35,701 nt of DNA from an uncultured Flavobacteriaceae bacterium (lineage in GTDB: Bacteria; Bacteroidota; Bacteroidia; Flavobacteriales; Flavobacteriaceae), in NCBI GenBank assembly GCA_905182575.1, contig CAJJCA010000012.1, forward strand, positions 1-35,701, given 5' to 3'. The translations under genes and the position numbers were made by a program. Under the pieces are notes generated by a model. That model made no database searches and had not been told where the DNA came from. It was given only the letters and a program-made list of their open reading frames with translations. Shown one piece after another: positions 19,098 through 28,366 of this stretch (its first letter is position 1; each line of letters begins with the position of its first letter).

Positions 19098-19789
19098 TGA
19101 TAGAAATCAAAAATCTTTACAAATCGTATAAAATGGGAAATTCCTCACTTCAAGTGCTGAAGGGAATCAACATTGAGATTGCAGAAGGAGAACTGGTGGC
19201 GATAATGGGTTCTTCGGGGTCGGGTAAATCTACGTTGCTTAATATTTTAGGAATGTTAGATGTTGCTGATGAGGGAGTCTACAAACTCGATGACGTATTA
19301 ATTGAAAATTTAGATGAAACACTTGCAGCAAAATACCGCAATAAGTTTTTAGGGTTTGTCTTTCAGTCTTTCAATTTGATAAATTATAAAAGTGCTTTGG
19401 AAAACGTTGCTTTACCACTCTATTATCAGGGATTAAATCGAAAATCAAGACAAAAGACTGCATTAGATTATTTAGAAAAAGTTGGCCTTGGAAATTGGTC
19501 GTCCCATTTACCAAGCGAACTTTCTGGAGGACAAAAACAACGGGTAGCGATTGCAAGAGCATTGGCATCCCAACCAAAAGTTTTGTTAGCTGATGAACCT
19601 ACTGGTGCTTTAGACTCGGTTACTTCAAATGAAGTTATGGGATTAATTCAGCAAATTAATAATGAGGGAAAAACCATTTTGGTGGTTACTCATGAGATTG
19701 ATATTGCCAACATGTGTAAGCGTATTGTTACATTAAAAGATGGGGTGATCCTAGAAGATAAAAAAGTAAAACAAGTGTTAATTTCTTAA
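19097..19789 (+). CDS. ABC transporter ATP-binding protein (MacB/LolD-like)
   Basis: Intact, 230 residues. It hydrolyses ATP to drive the two permeases encoded downstream. The Walker A is GSSGSGKST at residues 38-46. The Q-loop is VFQSFNLI, the signature LSGGQKQRVAIARAL, the Walker B KVLLADEPTGALDS, and the H-loop VVTHEID. ATG 19097 fits the family start (MIEIKNLYKSYKMG) better than TTG 19094. It is the first clear gene of a five-gene operon (ATPase, two permeases, membrane-fusion protein, TolC-like channel) resembling MacAB-TolC, which exports macrolides, peptides or lipid-like molecules; the substrate cannot be told. Confidence 0.93.
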   Translation: MIEIKNLYKSYKMGNSSLQVLKGINIEIAEGELVAIMGSSGSGKSTLLNILGMLDVADEGVYKLDDVLIENLDETLAAKYRNKFLGFVFQSFNLINYKSALENVALPLYYQGLNRKSRQKTALDYLEKVGLGNWSSHLPSELSGGQKQRVAIARALASQPKVLLADEPTGALDSVTSNEVMGLIQQINNEGKTILVVTHEIDIANMCKRIVTLKDGVILEDKKVKQVLIS

Positions 19790-19790
19790 T

Positions 19791-21020
19791 ATGTTTAGCA
19801 GAGACCGTTGGCAAGAAATATTTGAGACCATAAAGAAAAATAGGCTAAGAACTTTTCTTTCTGGTTTTACGGTTGCATTGGGGATTTTCATCTTCATTGT
19901 ACTTTTTGGCTTTGGCAATGGTTTAAAAAATTCATTTGGTAAATTTTTTCTTGATGATGCAACCAATACACTTTGGCTCTCTGGAGGTAAAACATCAAAA
20001 CCCTACAAAGGCTTTAAAGCAGACAGAAGGATTGAATTTGAAAATAGCGACCTGACTGATATAGGGCAAAACTTTGCTTTCTATTTGGAATCAATTACTC
20101 CAAGGATTACGAGAGGTGCGAGGGCTCGATATAAAAATAAATCAGATAATTATAGCACCAGAGCAGTGGGTCCTTCCCATCAAATTGTTGAAAAAACAAT
20201 CATGATGAAAGGACGCTACATCAATAAAGCAGATGTCAAGGATGCTACAAAAAATATAGTTATTGGAAGAATGATAGCTAAAGACCTGTTTAAAGACGAA
20301 GATCCAATTGGTAAATATGTTGAATTGGGGTCAAGTGCATTTAAGGTTGTAGGCGTTTTTCAGGATGAAGGCGGCGATAGGGAAGAGCGTTTGATTTATA
20401 TGCCCTATACCACAAGACAAGTTTTGGAAAAAAACAATGATAAGGTTAGCCAGATTATTGTAAGTTTTCGACCAGAAATAGGTCATGCTGGTGCCCTAGC
20501 TTTTGAAAAACAGTTAAGACTTTTCATGAAGAATAAAAAGTCTATTGATCCAACAGACGAAAATGGAATCTATATTAGAAATGTTGCGGATCAGTTGAAA
20601 AAAAATCAACAGTTTGCAGGAGTTTTACAATTGATAGTCGCCTTTGTCGGGATTGGAACTTTGATTGCAGGAATTATTGGCATTTCAAATATTATGGTTT
20701 TTGTAGTAAAAGAAAGAACCAAGGAACTCGGGATCAGAAAAGCCTTAGGCGCAACTCCAAAAAGTGTGATTAATATGATTTTACATGAATCTATTTTCAT
20801 CACAACGATCTCAGGTTTTGTTGGGATGATCGGTGGAATTGTATTACTCAAAAGCATCGGAGAAGAACTGAAAGATTTTTTTATTTTAAACCCATATATA
20901 GAATCAAGTACAGCAGTTTTTTCAACTTTTTTATTGATTCTTTTTGGCGCCATTGCGGGTTATATTCCTGCAAAAAGAGCTGCCAGTATTAAACCCATAG
21001 TAGCCCTAAGAGATGAATAG
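19791..21020 (+). CDS. MacB-type ABC transporter permease 1
   Basis: Intact, 409 residues. MacB/FtsX architecture: membrane helix 1 at ~20-43 (FLSGFTVALGIFIFIVLFGFG), a large periplasmic MacB_PCD domain (~50-275), then three C-terminal helices of the FtsX domain with the family hallmark KERTKELGIRKALGATPKSVI and the ending AAIKP-like AASIKPIVALRDE. It works by mechanotransmission, moving substrate from the periplasm to the outer-membrane channel. It starts one base after the ATPase stop and overlaps the next permease by eight bases, so the three are translated together. The two permeases probably form a heterodimer. Confidence 0.92.
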   Translation: MFSRDRWQEIFETIKKNRLRTFLSGFTVALGIFIFIVLFGFGNGLKNSFGKFFLDDATNTLWLSGGKTSKPYKGFKADRRIEFENSDLTDIGQNFAFYLESITPRITRGARARYKNKSDNYSTRAVGPSHQIVEKTIMMKGRYINKADVKDATKNIVIGRMIAKDLFKDEDPIGKYVELGSSAFKVVGVFQDEGGDREERLIYMPYTTRQVLEKNNDKVSQIIVSFRPEIGHAGALAFEKQLRLFMKNKKSIDPTDENGIYIRNVADQLKKNQQFAGVLQLIVAFVGIGTLIAGIIGISNIMVFVVKERTKELGIRKALGATPKSVINMILHESIFITTISGFVGMIGGIVLLKSIGEELKDFFILNPYIESSTAVFSTFLLILFGAIAGYIPAKRAASIKPIVALRDE

Positions 21021-22287
21021 TTTAAAAATAATTTTTGATTGGGATACTTGGCAAGAGATTTTTGGATCTATTGCCAAGAATAAAACTCGGACGATCATCA
21101 CAGTGATTGGTGTTTTGTGGGGTATTTTCATTTATATATCGCTCTCAGGATCGGCAAAAGGTTTAGACAATGGCTTTGAAAGACAATTTGAAAATATTGC
21201 TATGAACTCGATGTTTATTTGGGCTGCAAGAACGAGTATTCCTTATTCGGGATTTAAAGTCGGGAGGTCTCCTCAACTTAAGATTCAAAACGCGACAACC
21301 TTAAAACAACAAATCCCAGAAATTCAATTTATAGCGCCTCGAAATGCAAAAGGAGTTTTTGGAAGTATTCCCGCCCAAGTGGTTAGAAAAAACAAATCGA
21401 AACCCTATAACATTTATGGTGATTTCCCTGTGTATACTAAAATTGCAACAAAAAAAATATACGACAACGGCAGGTTTATTAATGATGAAGACATAAAATA
21501 TGAACGTAAAGTTTGTGTAATTGGCGAGCGTACTCAGTTAGAACTATTTGAGCCCGACGAAGATCCTGTGGGTCAATACGTCAGGATTGATGATGTTTAT
21601 TTTAAGGTTATAGGGGTTCATAAATTTATTCAAGGAGGTGGTTTTGAAACTGATGGGGATATTTTCATTCCATTTGAGACCTACAGAAAGCTATACAATA
21701 CGGGAGATGACGTAGATTGGTTCACAATCGCCGCCTATGATTATGCCGATGCGGTGGCAGTAGAAAAAAAGGTTAAGCAAACATTAAAACGTATTCATCG
21801 TGTTTCACCGGAAGATGAAAGGGCTTTTGGAGCCTTTAACATTGGAGAGGTTTTTACCAAAATCATGGGTTTTGCAAAAGGAATGACTTTCCTGTCCTTA
21901 GTGGTTGGGTTGGCGACCATTTTTGCAGGTGTAATTGGAATTGGAAATATTCTGATGATTTCGGTTAATGAGCGAACCAAAGAACTGGGTGTTAGAAGGG
22001 CCCTCGGTGCAACCCCAGGCGAAGTGAGGATGCAAATCGTATTGGAGTCAGTTTTTCTAACAACAATCGCAGGTATTTTTGGGATTATTTTAGGGTCTTT
22101 CCTGCTTGCGGCCATCAACCTTTTAACAATAGATAAGACAGATTTCCCCTACACAAACCCTACAGTCCCCATACCCTTGGTGCTTGGTGCATTATTAATT
22201 ATGGTAACATTAGGAACACTAATTGGATTAATTCCAGCACAACGCGCTGTGAGTATTAAACCCATTGACGCATTAAGAGAAGAATAA
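21013..22287 (+). CDS. MacB-type ABC transporter permease 2
   Basis: Intact, 424 residues, paralogous to the preceding permease. Helix 1 is at ~26-46 (RTIITVIGVLWGIFIYISLSG), the periplasmic domain follows, and the FtsX domain near residue 290 onward includes NERTKELGVRRALGATPGEV and ends in AVSIKPIDALREE. Its start lies inside the end of permease 1. Tandem, diverged MacB permeases served by one ATPase are frequent in Bacteroidota efflux operons; a heterodimer is the likely assembly. Confidence 0.92.
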   Translation: MNSLKIIFDWDTWQEIFGSIAKNKTRTIITVIGVLWGIFIYISLSGSAKGLDNGFERQFENIAMNSMFIWAARTSIPYSGFKVGRSPQLKIQNATTLKQQIPEIQFIAPRNAKGVFGSIPAQVVRKNKSKPYNIYGDFPVYTKIATKKIYDNGRFINDEDIKYERKVCVIGERTQLELFEPDEDPVGQYVRIDDVYFKVIGVHKFIQGGGFETDGDIFIPFETYRKLYNTGDDVDWFTIAAYDYADAVAVEKKVKQTLKRIHRVSPEDERAFGAFNIGEVFTKIMGFAKGMTFLSLVVGLATIFAGVIGIGNILMISVNERTKELGVRRALGATPGEVRMQIVLESVFLTTIAGIFGIILGSFLLAAINLLTIDKTDFPYTNPTVPIPLVLGALLIMVTLGTLIGLIPAQRAVSIKPIDALREE

Positions 22288-22307
22288 TTAAATTAAAATA
22301 AATTAAT

Positions 22308-23431
22308 ATGAAAATTGTCAAATACATCGGAATTGCTTTAGTCATTTTCGGAGCCATCTTTGCTACACTTTATTTCATAAAGACGAATAGTAAGGGGTTG
22401 ATTGAGTATGAAACGATCTCACCCAAATTATTGTCCATAGAGAAAAAGACAGTTGTAACAGGAAAAGTTATTCCGGAGGACGAAGTGGAGATCAAACCTC
22501 AAATTTCAGGAATTATAGAGCGACTTTTTGTCGAAGAGGGAGACCTTGTTACTAACGGAGATTTGCTGGCTAAGGTAAAAGTTGTCCCAAACGAACAAGC
22601 ACTCAACAGTGCAAAAGGGCGACTGGCCAATCAGATCATTGAGATGAAAAATGCCAAGGTTGATTACAACCGAAATAAAAGCTTATTTGACAAGCAAATT
22701 ATTTCTAAACAAGATTTTGAAAATGCTGAATTGCGATACAGTCAGGCACAACAAAATGTCAATAATGCTCAGTCTGATTTGCAAATTATAAAATTAGGAT
22801 CTGCAGGAGGTTCTAGCACTGCAAATACAAATATTCGTTCTACTGTTGCTGGGACAGTTCTTGAAATTCCAATTAAAGAAGGAGATCAGGTAATTGAAAG
22901 CAATACCTTCAATGCCTGGAACAACTATCGCAACGATTGCAGATCTTAAAAAAATGATTTTCGAAGGAAAAGTAGATGAGGCCGAGGTGGGAGAATTGGT
23001 CAATAGAAATGCAATTAAAAATAACTTTGGGAGCTGTTCAGGACAAAGAGTTTGATGCCAAATTAAAGTTTATTGCCCCTAAAGGTAACGAGGAAGAAGG
23101 AACGGTTCAGTTTAAGATTGAAGGAGATGTTTATCTGGATGACTCAGTATTTATAAGAGCAGGTTATAGCGCCAATGCATCGATTGTTTTGGAGAAGAAA
23201 GACAGTGTCATGACCATTTCCGAATCTTTACTTCAATTTGATCGTGACAGCAACAAACCTTATGTTGAGATTATGAAAACAGACCAAGAATTTGAACGAA
23301 AGGATATTAAAATAGGAATTTCTGACGGCATCAATGTTGAAATTCTTTCAGGATTAAAAATGGAAGACAAAGTAAAGGTCTGGAATAAGACAGAACCTAA
23401 AAAAATAGGAGAGGAAGACTCTGATAAATAG
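22308..23431 (+). CDS. Periplasmic adaptor (membrane-fusion protein, MacA/HlyD family)
   Basis: About 373 residues bridging two breaks. It links the MacB-like permeases to the TolC-like channel. An N-terminal anchor helix (YIGIALVIFGAIFATLYFI) is followed by a biotinyl-lipoyl half (VEIKPQISGIIERLFVEEGD), an alpha-helical hairpin (~100-160, RLANQIIEMKNAKVDYNRNK...), the second lipoyl half (IRSTVAGTVLEIPIKEGDQV) and a beta-barrel and membrane-proximal domain. Breaks: an extra base near 22915, before GTTIATIADLKKM, and an extra A near 23001. Conserved text flanks both. It starts 20 bases after permease 2. Confidence 0.92.
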
Positions 23432-23439
23432 ATTCAAGC

Positions 23440-24865
23440 ATGAAAAATTTTAAATATATTTTCTTTTTATCCTCTACTCCTTTTTGCTGGAATAGTAAAT
23501 GCTCAAAAGACAGTATTATCCCTTCAAGAGTGTGTCGAAATGGCTTTGGAGAAAAATATTTCTCTCAAACAAACACAGCTAGGGATTCTAGAAGCCGAGC
23601 TTAGTAAGCTAGACGCCAAGGGAAGCTTTCTCCCAACATTAAATGCCCAAACTTCGCACTCATGGAATGTGGGATTGAATCAAAACATTACGACTGGTTT
23701 ACTTGAAAACACCACAACCCAATACACTTCTTTGGGCGCAAATGTGAATTTGACGCTCTACAATGGGTTAAAAAACATTAATCAATTGCATCGTGCGAAT
23801 CTTTCTATTTTGGCCAATCAATACCAATTGGATGATATGGTCGATGATGTAAAACTATTGGTCGCAAATGCGTTTTTACAAGTGATGTTTAACAAGGAGA
23901 TTTTAACAGTTCAGGAATCACAGTTTAAAATCACTACACAAGATGCAAGGCGGACCAAAGAGTTGATTGAAGCGGGTGTTAAGGTTAAATCCGATATTTT
24001 AGAAATCGAAGCCACATTGGCAACACAGGAACAATCATTGGTTCAGGCGAAAAATAATTTGAGATTGACTAAAATTAATCTTGCACAAATATTATTAATT
24101 ACCGACTATGAAAATTTTGACATTGTAGTTGAAGACCTTGACGTCCCAATTTCTGATATATTGCTACAAACCCCGAAGGAAATTTTTGAAAAGGCATTGA
24201 CCTTTAGAAATGACATACAGCTTTATTTAACAAATATTGAAATTGCTAAAAAAGACATTTCGTTGGCGAAAGGAAACTTACAACCCAGTTTAACGGCATA
24301 TTACGGTTATAACTCTAGGGTTTCATATACTGATAGACTAGCGGGCGACGGGACGTTTAGGGACGTCCCCATAGGGTTTGTTTCGGGTTCTGGAGATCAA
24401 GTGTTAAGAAGTGTTGAGCAAAACAAGGTTATTGGCCCATTGTCTTTTCAAAAACAATTGGACAACAATGAGGGACATAACTTTGGGGTGAGATTAAGTA
24501 TCCCGATTTTTAATGGAAATTCAATTCGGAATAACGTAAAACGTTCTAGAGTAAACTTGTTGCGTTCGGAGAATCAATTTGAACAGGAAAAGTTAAATTT
24601 AGAAAGCGCTATAAATCAAGCCTACAATAGTGCCTTGGGTGCTTATAAGTTTTACGAAGCCGCAAAGAAAACTGTTTTGGCAAGAGAAAGAACGTATCAA
24701 GATGCCATCAATCGTTTTGATGCAGGGGTGATGAATTCCTATGACTTTAATCAGATCACCGAGCGCTATAACAATGCCACTTCAGATTTGGTTCGCGCTA
24801 AGTTTGACTACATTTTTAAGCTTAAGGTTTTGGAATTTTATTTTGGCATACCGATTACGGTTTAA
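23440..24865 (+). CDS. TolC family outer-membrane efflux channel
   Basis: About 474 residues. The true start is ATG 23440, giving MKNFKYIFFL and, after removing one extra C near 23472, a signal peptide ending FAGIVNAQ. The mature protein has the TolC pattern of two repeats of long helices and beta strands: LSLQECVEMALEKNISLKQ at the start, GANVNLTLYNGLKN mid-repeat, and FGVRLSIPIFNGNSIRNNVK opening the second half. It ends KLKVLEFYFGIPITV. It forms the exit duct of the efflux machine. It starts eight bases after the adaptor stop and is the last gene before a terminator. Confidence 0.92.
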
Positions 24866-24883
24866 TATTTCTATTCTTAATTG

Positions 24884-24922
24884 AAAAAAAGGGAGCTTCA
24901 AAGTCTCCGTTTATTTATTTTT
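24884..24922 (+). terminator. Terminator after the efflux operon
   Basis: An A-run, then a stem at 24892-24908 (GGAG pairs with CTCC, one mismatch, then two more pairs, three-base loop), followed by a T-rich stretch. It lies 19 bases after the tolC stop. The T-rich part overlaps the likely -7 element of tsaB. Confidence 0.6.
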
Positions 24923-24923
24923 G
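24916..24923 (+). promoter_or_regulatory. Candidate -7 promoter element for tsaB
   Basis: TATTTTTG matches TAnnTTTG only five bases before the GTG at 24928, so transcription would start at or next to the start codon. No -33 TTG is at a normal distance. Confidence 0.4.
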
Positions 24924-24927
24924 CCTT

Positions 24928-25611
24928 GTGAATACAATATTACATATTGAGACGGCTACTAAAAATTGTTCGGTCGCTTTAAGTAGGAATGGCAAACAAA
25001 TTGCTTTGGTTGAAAAATTTTCTATGGAATACAGCCATAGCGAACAATTGCATGGGTTTATTCAACAAGTCTTCGAAAAAGCGAACTTGAACTTATCTGA
25101 TTTAGACGCTGTTGCTGTAAGTAAAGGGCCGGGTTCTTACACAGGACTTAGAATCGGAGTAGCCGCTGCAAAAGGAATCTGTTTTGCTCTAGACCTTCCC
25201 CTGCTAGGAGTTAATTCTCTTCAAGTTATTACCGAAAATTACCAACCGCTTTCCAACGAAATATTGTTTCCAATGTTTGACGCCAGAAGAATGGAGGTTT
25301 ACAGTTTGGTTTTAAATAATAAAAAAGAAATTATAAGGGAAACTTCAGCCGATATCATAACTGAAGACACTTTTATGGACTTCCCTAAAGACAAAACATG
25401 GGTTTTCTTTGGGTCAGGCGCAGAAAAATGCAAATCCACAATAACAGGAGAACACATTAAATATGTTGATGAAATTCAGCATCCTTCAGCAAGCGGAATG
25501 ATTCCTTTGGCTGAAAAAGCATTTAAAGAAAGTGCTTTTGAAGATCTAGCTTATTTTGAACCTTTTTACCTCAAGGAATTCTACACTCCTCCGCCTAAAA
25601 AGAAAAAATAA
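24928..25611 (+). CDS. tsaB: tRNA N6-threonylcarbamoyladenosine biosynthesis protein TsaB
   Basis: Intact, 227 residues. TsaB is the partner of TsaD in making t6A37 of tRNAs that read ANN codons, an essential modification. The ASKHA-fold N-terminus shows ILHIETATKNCSVAL, and the hallmark is GPGSYTGLRIGVAAAKGI near residues 67-84. GTG at 24928 is the natural start because the conserved text begins immediately (NTILHIETATK). The C-terminus PPPKKKK is typical of the flavobacterial protein. It converges with the Nfu gene, the two stops being two bases apart. Confidence 0.95.
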   Translation: MNTILHIETATKNCSVALSRNGKQIALVEKFSMEYSHSEQLHGFIQQVFEKANLNLSDLDAVAVSKGPGSYTGLRIGVAAAKGICFALDLPLLGVNSLQVITENYQPLSNEILFPMFDARRMEVYSLVLNNKKEIIRETSADIITEDTFMDFPKDKTWVFFGSGAEKCKSTITGEHIKYVDEIQHPSASGMIPLAEKAFKESAFEDLAYFEPFYLKEFYTPPPKKKK

Positions 25612-25613
25612 GT

Positions 25614-26507
25614 TTATCCATTCACAGCTTCCACCAATTCTACTTTGCCGGGAAGCATGTCTTTTAAGATGTTTTCAATTCCATTTTTAAGGGTGAAAGT
25701 AGAGGAGGGACAACCACTACAAGCACCTTGAAGAACAACCTTTACCATTTTATCTTCCTTTTCATAAGAATCAAAAATAATGTTTCCTCCATCCGATGCA
25801 ACTGCGGGTTTTACATATTCCTCTAAAATAGAAACGATTTCTTTCTCAATGTCAGATAAGTTTTCGGTAGAATCTGTTTTTTCATTCATTTCGGGGCTGG
25901 TATATTTTAGCCCTAAAACAGGTTTTTCTTCTTCAAGATATGTTTTTAAAAACCCTCTGATTTCGTTTACGATGTCCTCCCACTCGGTAGTGTCGTGTTT
26001 TCCTATAGAGATGTAATTCTCATCTAAGAAAACTTCCTTTACATAAGGGAAATTAAAAAGCTCGGTAATCACCCCCGCATCGATAGCAGCATCTACGTTT
26101 TCAAAAGAAATTGTTTCTTCTGTCAACTTTTTATTTACCACAAACTTCATTGCTGAGGGGTTGGGAGTACTTTCTGCATAGACCGTAATAGGTACTTTTT
26201 TTGTAACTTCTTTGGTGTTTAAAATTGCACCGCCACCATTTAAATAATCTTCGATTTGAGTTGCAACTTCTACAATGACCTCTTCCCATTCCAAGATACT
26301 GAAACGTTCAATAATGATTGTATTGTTTTCTATGCCGACTTTTTTAACAAACGGTAAATAGAATAATTGTTGTACCAAAGGTGCATCTGCGGCTTGATCA
26401 ATATTGCTAAAAGTCTTTGAAATCAACACATCGCTTTCGGGTGTTATTTTAAACCTTGCTATTGCAGCCCCTTTTTTACAATCTCCAACTATCGTATACT
26501 TTTCCAT
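25614..26507 (-). CDS. NifU/Nfu-type iron-sulfur scaffold with duplicated N-terminal domain
   Basis: 297 residues, counted from ATG 26507 (MEKYTIVGDCKKG). An upstream ATG at 26576 would add 23 residues but overlaps the promoter-like TACATTTG at 26522-26529, so I prefer the shorter form. The C-terminal NifU domain (~215-297) carries the cluster-binding CxxC in GACSGCPSSTFTLKNGIE. Two copies of the Nfu N-terminal domain precede it: one ending FYLPFVKKVGIENNTIIIER and EWEEV, the second starting AESTPNPSAMKFVVNKKL and repeating FNFPYVKEVFLDENYISIG and EWEDI. Nfu proteins pass Fe-S clusters to apo-enzymes. Confidence 0.93.
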   Translation of the reverse strand: MEKYTIVGDCKKGAAIARFKITPESDVLISKTFSNIDQAADAPLVQQLFYLPFVKKVGIENNTIIIERFSILEWEEVIVEVATQIEDYLNGGGAILNTKEVTKKVPITVYAESTPNPSAMKFVVNKKLTEETISFENVDAAIDAGVITELFNFPYVKEVFLDENYISIGKHDTTEWEDIVNEIRGFLKTYLEEEKPVLGLKYTSPEMNEKTDSTENLSDIEKEIVSILEEYVKPAVASDGGNIIFDSYEKEDKMVKVVLQGACSGCPSSTFTLKNGIENILKDMLPGKVELVEAVNG

Positions 26508-26521
26508 CTCGTTATTTTGTA

Positions 26522-26529
26522 CAAATGTA
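26522..26529 (-). promoter_or_regulatory. Candidate -7 promoter element for the Nfu gene
   Basis: On the minus strand this reads TACATTTG, an exact TAnnTTTG, 14 bases before the ATG at 26507. No clear -33 TTG was found. It supports the shorter start of the gene. Confidence 0.45.
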
Positions 26530-26607
26530 GTGAAAGAGCACAGGATATTTGACTCCCTTTTTATCTTAAAATTCAATTTTATAATTTAGACAAAAAATAT
26601 AGGATCT

Positions 26608-27123
26608 ATGTTGATAAAATCAGTTCGGGGGTTTACTCCAAAATATGGTGATGATTGTTTCATTGCTGAAAATGCTACTTTAATAGGTGACGTGATTATG
26701 GGCACCCAATGTTCCGTTTGGTTTCAGGCCGTGGTAAGAGGGGATGTCAATTCCATTCACGTGGGAGATCGAGTTAACATTCAAGATGGGGCTGTCATTC
26801 ATGGAACCTTCGAGCGCTCTGCCACTAAGATTGGTAATGATGTTTCGATAGGTCATAATGCCATTGTGCATGGCTGTACCATAGAAGATCAAGTATTGAT
26901 TGGTATGGGAAGTATCATTATGGATGATTGTGTCATCGGATCGAATAGTATCATTGCTGCTGGAAGTGTTTTGCCACAAAACACGATTGTTCCCCCTGGA
27001 ACTGTTTATGCAGGCGTTCCCGCAAAGAAGATAAAAGACGTCGATCCCGAATTACAAAAGGGAGAAATTGAAAGGATTTCAGCCAATTATATTACCTATT
27101 CTTCTTGGTTTAAGGAAGATTAA
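26608..27123 (+). CDS. Gamma-carbonic-anhydrase family protein (left-handed beta-helix)
   Basis: Intact, 171 residues. Hexapeptide repeats build the left-handed parallel beta-helix of this family (for example ENATLIGDVIMGTQCSVWF and DQVLIGMGSIIMDDCVIGS). The three zinc/iron-ligand histidines are at residues 65, 83 and 88 (VIHGTF, SIGHNAIVHGC), so metal binding is probable. Relatives (YrdA, PaaY) have weak or no carbonic anhydrase activity, and some are thioesterases, so the reaction is uncertain. It is divergent from the Nfu gene and ends against a terminator of the opposite operon. Confidence 0.92.
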   Translation: MLIKSVRGFTPKYGDDCFIAENATLIGDVIMGTQCSVWFQAVVRGDVNSIHVGDRVNIQDGAVIHGTFERSATKIGNDVSIGHNAIVHGCTIEDQVLIGMGSIIMDDCVIGSNSIIAAGSVLPQNTIVPPGTVYAGVPAKKIKDVDPELQKGEIERISANYITYSSWFKED

Positions 27124-27126
27124 ATC

Positions 27127-27170
27127 CAAAAAAAAACTCCCATTGAAAAATGGAAGTTTTCAATGAGAGT
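27127..27170 (-). terminator. Terminator of the nadK-porG-uppS-bamA-ompH operon
   Basis: A 14-base-pair stem with a single mismatch (27136-27149 with 27157-27170) closes a 7-base loop. On the minus strand it is followed by a run of T (the A-run 27128-27136 on the plus strand), so it acts for the minus-strand genes. It lies 11 bases after the last stop. Confidence 0.88.
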
Positions 27171-27180
27171 TGGAGAGTGA

Positions 27181-27684
27181 TTAAAAACCTAAGTCTTTTT
27201 TCACTTCAGCCATTAAGTCTTTTCCTTTTGCAGTCAAAACACTACCACCAGTACTTGAATCCAAAACAAATTCAAATCCTAGTTCAGCAGATATTTTATC
27301 GATAGATGCTTTAGCCTTATCAATTAAAGGACGCATCATTTCAACTGATTTTTTTTGTAATTCCTGAGAAACAGTTTGCTGATATTGTTGGATGTTTTGT
27401 TGCATTGTTTCCAATTCCTTCTGACGTGCTTGATTTGTAATTTCAGTCTGATTGGCAGCATCAGCAGCATAAGTTTGCGCTTTAGTTTGGAATTCTTTGT
27501 AAGTGTTTTCCATTTCGCTGGTATAAGGTGCCCAATCGCCAACTTTCTGCGCAGAAACAACTTCTGGCATTTCACTAATTAGTTTTTGAAACTCAATGTG
27601 GGCAACTTTTGCTTGTGCATTTGCAACAGTTATTGGAGCAACCATTAAAGTTAAAGCTGCGAAAATCAGTGTTAATTTTTTCAT
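27181..27684 (-). CDS. OmpH/Skp family periplasmic chaperone (first copy from the terminator)
   Basis: Intact, 167 residues. The signal peptide is MKKLTLIFAALTLMVAPITVANAQ. The mature protein starts AKVAHIEFQKLISEMPEV and continues with long Gln/Lys/Glu-rich helices (~55-125) that form the tentacles of the Skp trimer. It ends with the beta-core text LGFEFVLDSSTGGSVLTAKGKDL. Skp-like proteins hold unfolded outer-membrane proteins on the way to BamA, encoded two genes upstream. PG0192/PG0193 next to bamA in Porphyromonas gingivalis show the same arrangement (from memory). Confidence 0.93.
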   Translation of the reverse strand: MKKLTLIFAALTLMVAPITVANAQAKVAHIEFQKLISEMPEVVSAQKVGDWAPYTSEMENTYKEFQTKAQTYAADAANQTEITNQARQKELETMQQNIQQYQQTVSQELQKKSVEMMRPLIDKAKASIDKISAELGFEFVLDSSTGGSVLTAKGKDLMAEVKKDLGF

Positions 27685-27711
27685 TATCAGCGCTTTAATT
27701 ATAATTTATAT

Positions 27712-28284
27712 TCAGTTAGTTATTTTTTTTGCAGATTCGACTTTTTCTTTTCTGCTTTTAATTCTTTCCTGTAATTGAATCCTTCTCAGAACTAAGTTGC
27801 TAATATCGTAATTTTTTGCCGAATATAACATAATTATATCGGAAGATCGATCAAAAATAAAATCATATTTACGTTCCTTAGCAATGTCTTGAACAATGCT
27901 AAGTACTTGATCTTGTATGGGTTTAAGCAGTTTGTTTTTTTGAATCATCATGTCTCCATTTGGGCCAAAACGTTTTTCTTGAAGAAATATAACATCCCCT
28001 GCAAAATCTTTAATTTCTAATTCCCGATCTGAGATCAATTCAGGAGTTAATAGAATTTTTTCAACAGCAAACTGATCTTGCATTTGTTGGAGCTCTATCT
28101 TTTTTAATTCTATTTCTTTTTTCCAAAGTCCAATTTTTTCTTCAAGGAGCAGATTCGCAGTCTTAAACTCTTTGTTTTTTCCGAGAATCACATTCATGTC
28201 TATGTAACCAATACGAACTCCTCGTTGCGCATAGGTTGTGAGAGATACAAACTAAATTCTGGATTTGATGAGAAATTTTTTCAT
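27712..28284 (-). CDS. OmpH/Skp family periplasmic chaperone (second copy, signal peptide interrupted by TAG)
   Basis: About 190 residues from ATG 28284. The N-terminus reads MKKFLIKSRI, then an in-frame TAG (28252-28254 on the plus strand), then FVSLTTYAQRGVRIGYIDMN, so the signal peptide is plainly continuous around the stop. The body has the OmpH helical region (LLLEEKIGLWKKEIELKK...) and the end-domain YDFIFDRSSDIIMLYSAKNYD. An internal ATG at 28197 would lack any signal peptide. I take the TAG as a base error or paired indels in the hydrophobic core. It lies between bamA and the first OmpH copy. Confidence 0.87.
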
Positions 28285-28366
28285 AAGGATAATTCTTTAT
28301 TCGTGGGTGATTTGAGAACGAAAATAAACTTAAATTATTTTAGAAACGAGGCGCTAAGATTAATTT

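Noticed and set aside
20606-22118. Minus-strand open frames of 100-115 codons inside both MacB permeases.
   Set aside because: They fall in matching antisense positions of paralogous permease helices, so they are by-products of codon usage. The plus-strand genes are complete and conserved.
2897-28254. In-frame TAG in maeB and in the second ompH-like gene, read as possible amber recoding (TAG as an amino acid).
   Set aside because: TAG is used as the genuine stop of intact or well-placed genes here (ends at 481, 1217, 18882 and 21020), and no suppressor tRNA or recoding element is visible. Base errors explain both cases.
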